64,000 bases of DNA from Populus alba (taxonomy: Eukaryota; Streptophyta; Magnoliopsida; Malpighiales; Salicaceae), in contig NC_133292.1 in the NCBI RefSeq assembly GCF_005239225.2, positions 6,792,985 through 6,856,984 on the forward strand. The letters run 5' to 3'. Below, piece after piece: positions 10,525 through 23,700 of this stretch. Positions within the stretch are counted from its first letter, which is position 1. Every line of letters starts with the position of its first letter. Position numbers and translations under genes: made by a program. The notes below the pieces were generated by a model. That model saw only the letters and a list, made by a program, of their open reading frames with translations, made no database searches and was not told the DNA's origin.

Positions 10525-13489
10525 GTTGATTATCAGGGCGGAGCCAAAATTATTTCTAGAAAGATTTTTCTAGGTTCACTAGTTTTTAGCTCTAAAATTT
10601 AAATCCCACTGGATTTATTGGAGTAATATTATTTAGTTTTTATTTTATTTTCAGATGCCGAGGCCCCACCACTGGCCCATTTAATATAATAATTTGAGGG
10701 TTAATTACTTGTATACTATTAGTAATTATCATGGAGTTTTATTGTTCATAAAGTTTTTTTCTTTCAAGTTAACCTCCATTTTTTCCATTTCCCTGTTTTT
10801 AATCTAAAATTATTTTTTTTTCTATTTCATTCTTAATTTTTTAACAATTATCCATATTATTTTTAGACCGGTCAAGTTAATTAAATCACATCAAAGCAAC
10901 TATTATACATTTTAATTTTAAACTTAAACTAAAAAAGAATAGGGTTAAGAGGTTTTTTTTTTTAATCAATTTCATCATGATCCTCATACTTTATTTTTAT
11001 TAGTTAATTAAGTCACATTAAAATAATTTCCATACAATTTAATTCTATATTCTAGTAAGACAAAAAGTTGATTCAAGAGGTTTTTTTATGTCAAGTTTCA
11101 TTATTTTCTTTTAATTTCATCTTCATGATTTTATTGTAAGTTGTTTAGGATGTCTTCGGACATATCAAGAGATGATTGGGTAACTTTGAAATAATTTTTT
11201 CACAATTTAATCTTAAAGAGTTCAATCAAAAGGTTTGAAGGTTGATTTAATGAATTAAATTTAATAAAAATGATACCAACATATAAATGTGTTACATCAT
11301 ATTAAAAACCAAGTCCTCGGGCGATCTATTTTAAGGACTAACTTGTATTAGATCTTGGAATATTTATTTAAATTATTAATTTAACCCCACAAAGTATCAA
11401 AGTCTTGGACGTAAAGTAGTGTGATTATTACTGGAATTATTACATGGGGGCGCATTCATAGTATCCATGTAAAGACTACACGAAGGTCATGTGCACTTGG
11501 AAAGACAGAAATCCAGGATTAGTGTTTTGAAAATACTATTGTATTCACGTTCTCAGATGGAAAATATAATGTTTATATTTTCTATTTAGAAACACAGATG
11601 CAATCGTAACCACGTCCATGTTCACAAACACTATCATAACAACGGATTAACGTTGACATAAACGAGGATAATTCGCTTTTAACAGGAGACGAGTGTCCTT
11701 AATTAGAGTAACTTCAAAGCGTGGTTCGGTGTATAACTTTTGTATTCTGAGAAAACGTCAAAAATAATTGAAAGTTTAGGGCACGTGAAAGTGAGAAAGC
11801 GAAGCTCTCTCTGGGTCCTCTGGCATGCCGTATGGGGCCAAGAATCTGCTCTTAAGTCTCCTCCTTTGTCACTTCTCTTCTCTCAAGGTCTTCCTTCACT
11901 TCCTTCACCTTACTCATTCTTATCAAAGACTCCTTATAAGCGTGTTGTTAATAAAGTGTCTCTTTTTCAAAGCACACTCATGTTCCTCTCTTTCAAAGTG
12001 TTCGTGTATTTGGAAAGCACTTTCCTTTTGAGTTCCACTCATTAGCATGTTGGGTTATGGAGGAGCTAATCCGGCTTCTCCTAGGAAAGCATGAGTGCTA
12101 ACTCCATTTTTAACAAGATGGTGTCCTCAGCAGAGCATTATTTTAAATTTAAACCATCTCAAATCAAATCATGATGAAGAAAAAGAATCTTAAGAGTTTG
12201 AACACCCTGGTTAGGCTTCTACATGGTACCAGTAATAAAATTGATCTTGAACAGTATACCAAAGTACTAGTACTGCAGTAGTACCCGTGAGCCATGAGAT
12301 ATCATTTTCTCCACTGGTTTTCGGGGAGGGAAAAGATAAGGGATCGTTTAGTGCTGGTTCGAGTTCTTGTTCTGGTTCTCCGATCGTGGCAGGATTGATC
12401 ACTTTCTATGCTTATATTTGGCAGATTTCCAGTTCGTTGTTCTGATGATCATTACATGCTTATCGATTTTATTCTGGAGATATGCTACGGCTTAGCATTC
12501 AGGTTCCTGTGTCAGTTTTTCTTAAGAGATTTAAATATTGCTGTAGTACGGAATATTCAATAACATCATTTAATTTCTAGCTTATTTTTCACCAGCTGAA
12601 GTTTCGTCATTGATCCTGTCCTGTCCCATAAGTAACCCGTCGAGCAATTAGTGTGACTTTTGGGCAATACACTCGCACCAGAGAAAAATAAAAACTGGGT
12701 ATAGACAAATGAATCCATCACTGTAAATTTTTATCTTATCATCAAGCTACAGATATTATTAATGAGTGATTTTTTTTTTTTAATCATGGAGGAAAATTCA
12801 AAGACTAATTGGCCTGTGACCAACAACGAATAATACGTTCTCCATTAATCCCTCATTAATTAAGGAGAAGATCGATGTATAAACTGAGGGGCCAATAACC
12901 TTTTTTTTTTTTTTTTTTCTGAAAGGAAATCAATCCATTATCTTTGTAGAGTAGATGAATATGAAATGTGCAAGACCCTTATGATCGATACAAAAAGTGG
13001 AGATAGGTGATGAATTTTATAAAGTCAAGCGGCATATTTGTTCAACAAGGAAAGGAGTTTTTTTTTTTTTTTTTTTAATCTGGTAATTAAAGAGAGATAG
13101 AGAAAAAGAAGTTGAGCTAGCTGTACATAGGACAGTCAAAGAAGAAGGTCATCCAAAGAAGTACTCCCCTTATAAATACTCTTAAATTAATGGATTGCTA
13201 GCTGTCCAAACCAGCGGACTGACAATGGAACCAGAGAAATTTAAGCAAGAATTTTTGAAGAAATAACATGTGACAAAAAGAAGAAGAAGAAGAAGAAGAA
13301 GCTAGATTGAACTGCATTAGAAAGTGACAAGTCCAAGAGTTATGCCCATAGATGAATCATAGACTGAAAGATGATGGTGAAGATGATAGATGGATACCCT
13401 TTAGGCGTTAGCTATTATGATCTATAGCTTTCCCCAAAGTATAAAAGTATTACTGGTAATTAAGGCAAAGTTAACTGCTTGCTTGCTAG
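10525..13489. other. Intergenic DNA with weak coding hints
   Basis: Mostly AT-rich sequence. Plus-strand ORFs at 11740-12045 (101 codons) and about 12250-12450 (no Met) have protein-like stretches but no recognised family. Poly-T runs occur at 12901-12919 and 13060-13077, and (AAG)8 at 13277-13301. Confidence 0.35.
13277..13301. repeat. (AAG)8 microsatellite
   Basis: A pure AAG trinucleotide run of about 25 bp in a non-coding context. Confidence 0.95.
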
Positions 13490-13735
13490 GCAAATCTTCC
13501 ATTATCATTTTTTAAAATGTTATTAAAGAAATATTTTAATCTAACAACTTAAAAATTTACATAGATTCATATTATTTTGTGTTTAATTTTTATCAAATAA
13601 ATAGAAGAATGTGAGATTCGAACTCGTAACCTCTTGGTCATCTAGACTTTGATATCATATTAAAAAATTATCTCAACCCAATATTTAAACTGTTAAATAA
13701 AATTTCAAGATATGATTTATATTATTTTTCTAACA
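13490..13735 (-). mobile_element. TRIM-like LTR retrotransposon relic
   Basis: On the minus strand, a TGTTAG start at 13735 leads through a roughly 77-bp LTR-like block to a degenerate tRNA-Met primer-binding site (plus 13645-13658, minus tgatatcaaagtc versus the canonical tggtatcagagc). This is followed by gaccaagaggttacgagttc. A second TGTTAG at 13546 marks the likely start of the other LTR. There is no protein-coding capacity, as expected of terminal-repeat retrotransposons in miniature. Boundaries at the low-coordinate end are approximate. Confidence 0.5.
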
Positions 13736-16700
13736 ACTATATAATTAACTTAGTAATAGTAAATTCTCAAATTACATGAGCATGTTACTTCCGAATCAAT
13801 TTATAATCACTTTTTTATTTTCTATCAAAGTCATTACAATTACATAATTGTATATCCATACTTTTTTTATATAATTTTATAAACTTCTTTCAACTATATT
13901 TATTTTGCAATTTGATAATCTAATTATTTATAAATAAATAATATGAATATTCTATATGGTGGTCTTATTAAAACATTATACTAATTGATACAGCTGTTTT
14001 TTATTTATATTGATATTTTTAAATGGAAACAATAACAAATCAGATAGTCGATGCTTAATGGACCCTAAATTGAAAAGTTGAAAACCAAGGTTTAAAAAGA
14101 AGGCTAAAAAAGGTTTTGTGCTGAGAAATTAACTGTTTAAATTATATTCTTATCAGATCAAAACATATTTTATACTACACTTTTGATTTAATTATTATCA
14201 TAATTCATCAATTGATATTGGTTGGCATGAACTAAGAAGAAAAAACAAATCATAGATATGTATATATAATATATTCTATATTTTCGACCGATGCAATTCA
14301 ATTTAGAGAAATATTATAAAATCATGTTTTACATAATTTCGTCATTTTGTTAATAAAGAGTTTAATCGAAAAAAATATAAAATATAAAAGACACATTCAA
14401 CTATTGTATTATCATAAAGTTTTATAATTTAAAAAACTTAATTTGACAAGGATTTATCTAGCATGGATTTTATTTTCCTAGTTTTTTTTATAGTTTTATT
14501 TTTCAATAAAAACATTCAATATTATGCCTCTTAACTTGAAGCTTATAATGCAAACTTATAATTGATTTAAATGAAAAATAATAATAAATATATTGTAATT
14601 AATCTTGTTCTAAAACTCGGTGTTTCAATTTTTTCTTGCCCTTATTTTCTTTCTCCTTGAAAGTAAAAGACTTTTACCAAAACATTTACTATGAATTGTC
14701 AAATAAGAAGCAAAGGGATGAGGTTCATTGAACTTTACTATATCAATTATGGCATTATTTGCTCACGAGTAATATAAACAACCCATGCACAAAAAAAGAA
14801 AAAGAAAAGGGCCGGGAAGAAAAGAAAAGCAAAGAATTAAAGCTGGTGGAACAAAGATAAAAATAAAGCAAGATTCTCGCAAGATTAACTTCGATTCATG
14901 CTTTTGTTTCTAGATAAATCAGTTCATGAAGCGGGGAGATTGATCAATGCATCGAAGAACAAAGAAGAAAAAGCCTTCTGATTAGGATTTTTGATAAAGA
15001 GAAAGCATGTGCTCTACTCCCCCATCAACAATCAACCGAAGGCATGAAATTAAATCCTAATTCTTTTAGTTTGCATCTGTGTTTTCAGCATCGGGAAAAA
15101 GAGCATCCCTTTCTTTCTTCAAAAGCAGAAACTCAAGTCCGACTCCTTTTAACTTGATCACCTCTTGCATCTGGTACTGGACAAAGCTTTGACATGTCAA
15201 TTCGTCGAGGAGGTGTTTGTTTACAGAATTGAAGGGGAAAGTAAATCATGCAAGTGAGATTTCAAGCATCAGGACGGAACTACAGTGACCTGGGAGACGC
15301 ATGGCACCCTCGAGATTTAAAAAAACCTTCCCTGGTCCTCAGATCTTAAACATCTCTACCGAAAACTAATATTTCCTTTTTCGATTTTCCAATTCTAAAT
15401 ATCTGATTCCACCCCTGTCAAGCGTGATGTTGTTTATTGTTTATCTTGGAACCCAACTTTTCCAAAACCGTGTTGCATCGCTGTGGCGTAAACCAAGCAT
15501 CGATCTCCAAAGAATAAAAAAAGGGCCATCATATAACAGGTGCTTCGTCAACGTAATAGGAAAATTAAGGCAGCGCGTGGCTGACTGAGATCGAATGTAA
15601 ATAGCATCGTTGGAGGACATGGAGAAGAAGAGAAAATAAAGGCAAACGAGGTTCACTACTGAACATATGACTGTGCTTCAGTTGACTAGGTATACCGAGT
15701 AATTAGAGCAGCAATGCTTACACAGAATCTGGACGTGAAAATGCTGCATTTACTCTATAAACTTCCTTCGGGGTCTCCAACAATGTTGCTTGTAGAGGCT
15801 AGAGCTAGCCTAGGCGAGCCAGTGAGGCAAGCCACTATCCAATCTAACTTTGGCTCGAGGCAATAGAACCATAATAATCTCAAATGGGTCCCTGCGACCT
15901 AGAAACGGTGCAAACAATCAAACGGCGAGTTAACTTTTTTTAATTTGTTATCTAGTTGGACAGGCCCTTCAATCCTTATTCCTTAAATGCATCTTGTACG
16001 TCCAAGGGCAAGTGCTGTCTTCAAATTAGCTTGCAAGGGTACAGAAACCCTTTTTCAACTTGAAATCCCCCCTTTCTTTTCTTGATTCAAATGCGAAGGT
16101 GACAAATCTGCTTTATTTATTGGATTTTGTTGGTACAGTATGAGCTTGCTCATGTGAACCACATATTCTTTAAGCTGTTTAAAAATCTTAAATTAGCTTT
16201 AGCTAGGAGAAAGGGAGGTGTTCGTGGCAAGAAATCGGATTTCTCCACACAGGAGTGTCTGCTCTGAGAGACAGTATCTTTGATCACGAGCGTGTTAAAT
16301 CGATTGGCATACGTGCACATAAGTAACATCAGTGTATCTCAAAACAAATCTTCTTGCTGACTGCGATGCCTGCACTGATAATGATCTTGGAAAGACATCA
16401 ATGTCATGGACTCACAAGTGGCTCCCGATATCTCTTTTATTTCCATTAAGGATTTACCCGCTTGACCAAAGTCAAATCAGACTGAGTAAAAATTTAATCT
16501 GGTTTACCCGAGATTAATCGATGAAGGATTCATCTACTGACCAGCTCATATCCGATCTGACATTTTTATTATTTTCTTTAATGTTTAATTATATTATAAA
16601 ATAATCTAACTATCCATTTCTTATTTATAACTAACGTTTACTCTATGAATGAAATGAAAAGATCGTTTCTTCAATGTTTTGCATATGAATATCTTTTTTT

Positions 16701-17034
16701 TTTTTCAATATTACATTATAAATCCCCCAGTGCAACCATTAAACATTATTAGAGTGTATTTATTAACTCGATTTGTGGTTGATTTGTGTTAAAATAATAA
16801 GAATAAATATTTAAATAAAAATCAATGATATTCGTTAAAGACATTAAATAAATACTATGCTAATACAAAAATTTCTAAATAAAAAATACCATGATTGATT
16901 AAAAGTATTAAATGTAAGGGCACTTGTTATATAAAACAAAAAAAAAAAACAATCTAAATTTTTTAACTTCGTTTTCTAAAGAGGGATCAACATATATATT
17001 GTTACATATTTTGTATTTTATATTTGGTTGCATA
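13736..17034. other. Intergenic DNA, no supported gene
   Basis: AT-rich from 13.7 to 14.7 kb and somewhat GC-richer from 14.8 to 16.5 kb. In the second part a minus-strand open frame at about 15242-15066 reads as a charged, leucine-rich C-terminal-like segment, but has no Met and no recognised family. No tRNA, rRNA or known microRNA precursor was seen. Confidence 0.35.
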
Positions 17035-17223
17035 TGTTAATATTGTATAGTTACCCCCTTAAAATTAGGTGTTGATTTGTTCGCCTAACAATAACTCCCT
17101 AAAATTAGCACATTTAACCTGGTTTCTTTTTATACTAGTTTTCTTGGTAAGAAGGGAACTTTCATTGTACTTATGTATAACAATGCTTATACATGAATAA
17201 TATATGCAATTCTTCTTAACTCA
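17035..17223 (+). repeat. 5' LTR of the copia element
   Basis: It starts tgttaatattgtatag and ends ttaactca just before the primer site, 189 bp in all. The first 110 bp or so align with 20599-20710 (shared tgttaatattgtatag, gcctaacaataactcc and aattagc blocks). Confidence 0.85.
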
Positions 17224-17224
17224 A

Positions 17225-17240
17225 TATGGTATTAGAGCCC
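17225..17240 (+). other. Primer-binding site of the copia element
   Basis: tatggtattagagccc differs by one base from the canonical tggtatcagagcc core complementary to the 3' end of initiator tRNA-Met, two bases after the LTR end. Confidence 0.85.
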
Positions 17241-18430
17241 TTGAAAAAAAAAAAAATTATTATGTCGCCATCATCATTGTTAGTCTCTTGTGTATGATAC
17301 CTCCTACCCCTTATGTCTTTGTATCCTACCAACCTTATCACGATCTTTGTCATGACCATGATTGTTATTGTACAATATGATTCCTCTACCTTATTGTTTG
17401 GACTCAAATTAAATGACTCCAATTAAATCCTTTGATTGAAGATGATGTAACTTCATATTGTTGCGTAACATAAATTCGGTTAATTAATTGACAAAACTAT
17501 TGTTGTTGATGAACTTGATCATGGTTATGCAAAATAGAGTAAAGAATATGCCATTGTTAGAGATTGGTTGCTCAGGACAATAAAACTGAATCTTATAACA
17601 TTCTTTATTTGTTTTTCTACTGCACATGATATTTGAGATAATGTTTCTCATATGTATTTTGATATATCTGATGAAGCCCAAATCTACAAGTTGTGTTGTT
17701 AAATAACTAATATAAAAACAATGAGGTAGATTGATTTCCATTATATTTTGCTGGCTTGAAACATCTTTAGCAAGAGCTTGATCGACATCATCCAATTAAA
17801 ATGACATGATCACAAGATCTCAAGCTTCCTCAATAAGAGATTATGAAATATTGTATCTATAACTTTCTTACGAGTTGGCTAATGGAATAGAATCCTTATT
17901 TTGAGTAGTTCCTGTTTGGTTCATTGGTAGTCATCTTTCATCTGGAATAAGTGGTCCTCTCCTTGCTATTGTTCTTTTAAATATATATTCCTAGATGATG
18001 TTTCTGATAAATTTTGTTATGATTTTCTATGGATTAAACTTTTAGCATGACTTGACAAACTATTTGCTTATATTTGTTGTTAGGCTCAAGGTCACACCAT
18101 GTTATTTGGTGGTTTTTCTCCACCCGACTCACTTCTGAACTCTGTTGTTGTCATGATATCCAAGGCATCTGTTTATAGATCAATAGATATAGATGGCTTG
18201 ATTTGTTCATGTTGCAAAAATAATTGATATAGAAGGATACATGTTTTTAAAAAATGGCTTCTTGAAAGGTATTTGGATCATTGCAAGAAACTTAAGTGGG
18301 TTTGCATTAATGCCACACATCCACCTCTAGTTTGACATTGCATTCTCTACATAATGTGGTTGTCCTTGCAGCTACCAGCTACCAGCTCCTTCATAACGCT
18401 TTCCAGTAATGACAATAACCTAAATTCATC

Positions 18431-18449
18431 GCCTCTCTCTCTCTCTCTC
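18431..18449. repeat. (CT)n microsatellite inside the copia relic
   Basis: A short pure CT run within decayed gag/protease sequence. Confidence 0.85.
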
Positions 18450-20598
18450 CATGTTTTAGATTAATGGACTTTTCAGTTGATTATACTTAACCAAGTAATA
18501 CTCTTCATATATCTGGCACTAATGATATTAGTTAGATATTTGATTATAGTTCCATCGATCATATAACAAATGACAAGTCGTTGTTTAATACTAAAAAACC
18601 TCATTTCCATGAGTCTATGGTTATTGCCAATGGTGAACAAGTTAATGTGATTGTGTTTGGTTTTATTGATCTTACAACTTTTATTTTTTTGCATCATATT
18701 TTATTTCTCCCTTCTTTATCAAATTATTTATTATATGTTAGTTAGCTTACCAAACAATTGAATTGTGTTGTTATAATGTTTCTAGAATTTTGCTTGTTAT
18801 ATGCGGGATATCCAAATAGGGGTGATCATTAAACATGATAACTAAATAAAGGAGGTCTCCACTACGTCGAGAATGGGAATCAGGCCATGTTCATCATATA
18901 TCTGGTGTACAACGTGATACAATTCAAGATATTTGGTTGTGGTATTGCTAACTTGAAAATATCTATTTTGGTTATTTACATCATTTTCTTCCATCTTTGT
19001 TTTAAGATGTTCATGTAGTTGAGCTCAAATATAAAGTTTGTATCTTGAACTAATACATCGAGTGTCTTGTCCTTTAACTTTTTAATTAAAAAATAATACT
19101 TTATTTACTATTATTTCATTCTAATGTTTGGGTTCCTTCTCTTGTCAAGACTTATAATGGAATTCGATGGTTTGCTACATACATTTGTTTATGATTGTAC
19201 GCATATGACTTGGTTGTATATGCTAAAAAATAAAAGTGATTGGTTGCATATTTTCATTATGTTTATATCATATGATTTCATCCACTTAGTTTAAATCCTT
19301 CATCAATTATTTTTCACTCTTATTAATGGTAAGGAATTTGACAATACTACCCTATTTACTTTTATTCCAGGATCATGAGATCTTATATTAAAACTACGTG
19401 TTCGTACAACTCTTGAACAAAAATGGTATTGCAAAACATAAATAATATGCATAGTTTAGAAACTTCCCTAGCTTTTCTCTTTGTTGTCTTAGCTCCACAG
19501 TTATTTTAGTCTAGAACTATTATATATATGGTGTGCCTCTTTGAACAAAATGCATTTTTGAGTTTTGGATTTCAGAACACTCCCATGGATACCTTAGCTC
19601 ATCATACTCTTGTATATGCAGGTCCCAGCTCTCACTTTAAAATCTTTAGATGTGTAAGCATATGTTTATATCCATAAGACATGACATGGTAAATCGGATC
19701 CTTGTATTACTTGATGCTTCTTTCTTAGTTTCACTTCTCATAAAAAAAAAGATGTTATTGTTATTATCCATCTAAAGGTCGAAAGTTTCTTGTTGTGGAT
19801 GTTATATTTGTGGAATTCAATTTCTATGTTTAGCCCAAGAAGCATGTTTCTCTCTTTCGGGTGCACATTCCATCACAACATGAATAATCGTGGTGCACTA
19901 TTCCATTTAAGATAAACATACTCTACTATCACATAAGCCAAAGGCTTATCATTTATTCTTAATTTGCTACTATCTACTCCAATATTGCTTTAAATTATCA
20001 TTAAATTTTGCTGTTACTACTTCCTAACATTGCCACACCTGTCAATATAATAGATATACCTCCATGCAATGCATCTGAACTATTAGTATTTAGTATATAT
20101 TATCAAGATATACATCTAGTAAGTACTTTTGAATATACAATGACTAATTTTAATGATATTTATTACATTTATTAGTTGTCACCTAGATCAACACGGGGAC
20201 AACCACTTGATTGTTACTCCCTATAGGGTAAAAAATGATGTCATTTCTCAATATATGTCTTATCCATGGCTCTCACCTCAACATATAGATTTTGTTTATA
20301 ATCTTTTAGTTATCCAAGTTCCTTATACTATTCATGAGGCTCTACAATATTTTTTGGTGGATTGAAGCCATGAATTTTGAGATGACAGCGTTAACAAAAA
20401 TACCATGTGAGAAATTGTATCTCTTAGTAAATAAAAGAAGCTTGTTGGTTATCGATGAGTGTTCACTATTAAATATCATTCTGGTGGTTTCGTAGAGCAC
20501 TATAAAGCATGTCTACTATTAAGGGATATACCTAAACATATGACAATGATTATCTACTATAATGTCTTTGCACTAACTTAAGGTGGAGTATTATCATA

Positions 20599-20725
20599 TG
20601 TTAATATTGTATAGCTATAGCTATTTCTTAAAAGTAGTTGCTAATTTGTTAGCCTAACAATAACTCCTAGAATTAGCTTATTTAACTTTATTTCTTTTTT
20701 ATGGTAGCTTATTTTCCTCTTTTTT
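20599..20725 (+). repeat. 3' LTR of the copia element, truncated
   Basis: It starts tgttaatattgtatag like the 5' LTR and stays alignable to about 20725. The last 60-70 bp of the LTR are missing or unrecognisable. Confidence 0.75.
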
Positions 20726-23700
20726 TTAAGCCATCAAACGTCATTACTAATCCAATGCCTATAAAAAATAACTCTTAGCTGATTTCTGCTCTTATCTTAG
20801 GAATAGTTGAAGATGAATAACTGGCCATTATAAGATATGAATAATTTTCAAGAATACGGAAAAGAATGCTACTTCGAATATGTTTTTATTAATTAACGTG
20901 TGTGTAGTTTAGCAATAGAATTAACATTGCAATTTCATTTATCGAAGCCATTTATATATTATAAAAAAGAAACCCAAACGCAGACTGAATTCCAGTTCAG
21001 AACAGGTTAAAACTAGAACCAAACACCAGAAGGTGTCGATGCTTGCAGCCAATACATGAAAGCGAGCCAGTTGGCCATCACATTCAACCTAGTCACATCA
21101 AAACGTTAAATCGAAAACACCATCAAATTCTCATCACCGTCCACTCCATGTTCACCGTTGACCAGAGCACAGTTCCGAAACGAGACAAATAAAGAGAAAG
21201 AATCGAGAATAATTGCCACCACCTCCTTGAGATTTGTGACATTCTTCTTTGATCATCCTCCGGAATTAGGAAACTGTACCTCTCTATCATGAATTACTTC
21301 ATCACTTATACTGTCATTGATCAAGGTCAAATGCTAACGACAAAACTTTGTTTTGAAAATTTCTGGCAAATTAAACCACCGGCTAGGCTAAGATTTTAAA
21401 ATATAATACAGTTTTGAAAAAAAGTCGTAGATTTTTAGTATAAAATGCAATGGTTAATTAATTGATGTTTAGGATAAACTAAAACAGAAAGCCCCTTGAT
21501 TACAGTTTAGTCCCTTGATTACAGCTTTCTAATATGAATCTTAACAGGATCACGAGCATGTATCCCTAAGAATGGAACCCCGATCGAGGGATGACGTTCC
21601 CAAAAGAGGCTGTACAAGGACCAAAATCAAGAGTTTCAGAGAACATGGGCTAGATTGATCAAAAGTTCAATAATTTTTAACAGATTCATTAATCCCACTT
21701 CTCTTCTTCTGCCTTGTGATTACTTTTTGCGAATTTGGCATCCCAATTATGTACGCAGTAATTAATTCAGGAGGATGATTTGGTAGTTAAGAAAATTTGC
21801 TGTTTTTTTATATATTTAAATCTTAGTTTTTGACTGATGTATTTTAAGAAAGGATTTAGTTCTTGATTTAAATGTTAGGCTTGATATAAGAATACTTTTA
21901 TTGCTGGAAAAAAAAAAATTACAGGCAGAGATTTAATTCCACGGTTAGCTAATTTATCCATGAATTAGTGGAGTGATATGACCTGATTTATGAACCGTTT
22001 AATTTTTATTATTATTTTTTGAATCATAATTTAAAAGCTATTTTCATTAAAAAAAATTTTAAAAAGTTAAAAATGATTTTAAGTTAAAAGTACTTTGGAT
22101 AAAAATAAATCAAATCATTTTAAATGATGTAATATAAGTTATAGAATCTATAGGTTAAAAAGATAAAAAATAATAATTTTTTTATTAATTAAAATTTCAA
22201 CTTAATTTTATAATAATATATTTTTTATTTAAGTAAAAAATTTATTTCTAATCGAACATGCTTATGACTTTTACACGAGTCAAAATTAAAAAAACAAAAA
22301 AAACTTAAATCAATTAGCAAAATTAAAAAATTAAAAAAATTGCCTACATAAAATTAGCCAAAATTCATATCAAAAACAGAAATATTAATTCATTAACAGC
22401 TGAATTTATAACTTTTATTCGAATTTAATATGAAGCTTCAGTGAAAAACAGAGCATTGTAAGCAAAATAGATTCTGTCCATTTCTATTGCTGTAGAATCT
22501 CTTTTCAAGATTTCAAAATAAAAACCGTTTTTTTTCCTGCTAAAAAAAGAAAAAAGAAAAAAAACTAGCTCTTATTCAAACCAATGACTCGTCACACACA
22601 CACAGACGACGGTCATTTAAGTCCTCGACGGGGATGTTGATATGCTTTTCTCCGGCCATATGTCTTTAGGGTTACATTAGTAGCTGGTTTTGTATCCATT
22701 TTGTCTATCTTAGGTTTATATGTCTCACTCCTACCTTAAGGCTAATCAAGGCGCAGACTGGTAAGCTGATTAATATACTGATCGTATTTTGTCTATCTTT
22801 AGGGTTACTCACTTCTAATCAAAGACAAAGCAGCTTGAAGGATTTTCATAAGAATTCCCCTTAGTAATCCATCCTTCCATTTTTAGTTCATTCTCTAACC
22901 TTCATTTGGACATTTCAATCAATCTGACAAAAATATAAAAAATAGTTTGAAAATCATCGTTATTTTCATAAAAAGGGGGGGGGGAGGTTCGATTTGAGTT
23001 TTTCACACATGGGTATTTTCACTGGTTTGCATGAAACTATAACAACTAAATGGATATGAATAAATTAGAAACTAAACTTAACATATAATATGAGTATTTA
23101 TTAACCTTATTTCCCAGTACAATTTTTTATCATTGGGTAATCAATTGTTTGAAGGTAGCAATATACATTCATAGGATTAAAATAATAATATCATCAATAC
23201 ATCTAAGTTCAACAATGACTGAGCTCGATTCAGTGCGTATCAGACAAGACACTAAACTTATTTTCCTTTAGTATATGGAATATACACCATATTCAATTAG
23301 ACTTTAGAGATCCCATTTAAGACCACAAGTTCTATTTTTTAGAATGTTTATCGTGAAATGTTCTATATAGAATAATCATTTCTTGCTTAATATAATGTAT
23401 ATAAAAAGATACATATAAATAAACTTAATAATTTTTTTCATTTCATTAATGATATATAAAAGATATTTATTTTTTATTAGTGCCATTAAATTCAAAGGAC
23501 TTTCTAGTTTTTTTTGTTACATAAAGACAACAAGGTTCAAGAATTATAAATAATACCTTAACTATCTATGTAAAATATTCATGTTTTTTTATTTCTAAAA
23601 AATTATTTATTTTAGAGCATTTAATCATAAAATATCAAAAAGAAAATATTTTTATTTAAATTTCTTTTGTCATCATTCACATTAAAAACCATCAATTTTA

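Larger units (their letters stand above)
17035..20725 (+). mobile_element. Decayed Ty1/copia LTR retrotransposon
   Basis: A 5' LTR (17035-17223) is followed by a tRNA-Met primer site (17225-17240). The 3' end has a purine tract, aaggtggag (20581-20589), directly before a 3' LTR that starts at 20599. Between them, heavily stopped plus-strand frames read in copia order. Gag comes first (FSTAHDI..DNVSHMY near 17.60-17.67 kb). A protease-like block follows (about 18.51-18.60 kb), then GAG-pre-integrase and integrase (TRMTWLY-like near 19.2 kb, KEFDN near 19.33 kb). The start of reverse transcriptase is last (WEIVSLSKNKKLVGYRWVFT-like at 20.40-20.47 kb). The RT text stops after the first 70 or so residues and runs into the purine tract, so most of RT and RNase H is deleted. 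The element cannot move by itself. Confidence 0.85.

Noticed and set aside
11800..11845. Text resembling a plant miR160 star strand (ccgtatggggccaag)
   Set aside because: The mature miR160 sequence is absent nearby and no matching hairpin arm was found.
13620..13660. gattcgaactcg looks like a tRNA T-arm (B box)
   Set aside because: There is no cloverleaf or acceptor stem; the stretch fits the region after a retrotransposon primer site better.
17216..17795. Minus-strand ORFs of 68 and 103 codons in the copia region
   Set aside because: They are antisense to the copia primer site and gag relics and carry no own family signature.
20995..21110. Minus-strand phrase MANWLAFMYWLQASTPSGVWF ending in a stop
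   Set aside because: Only 22 codons long, no family recognised and no exon context; treated as chance.
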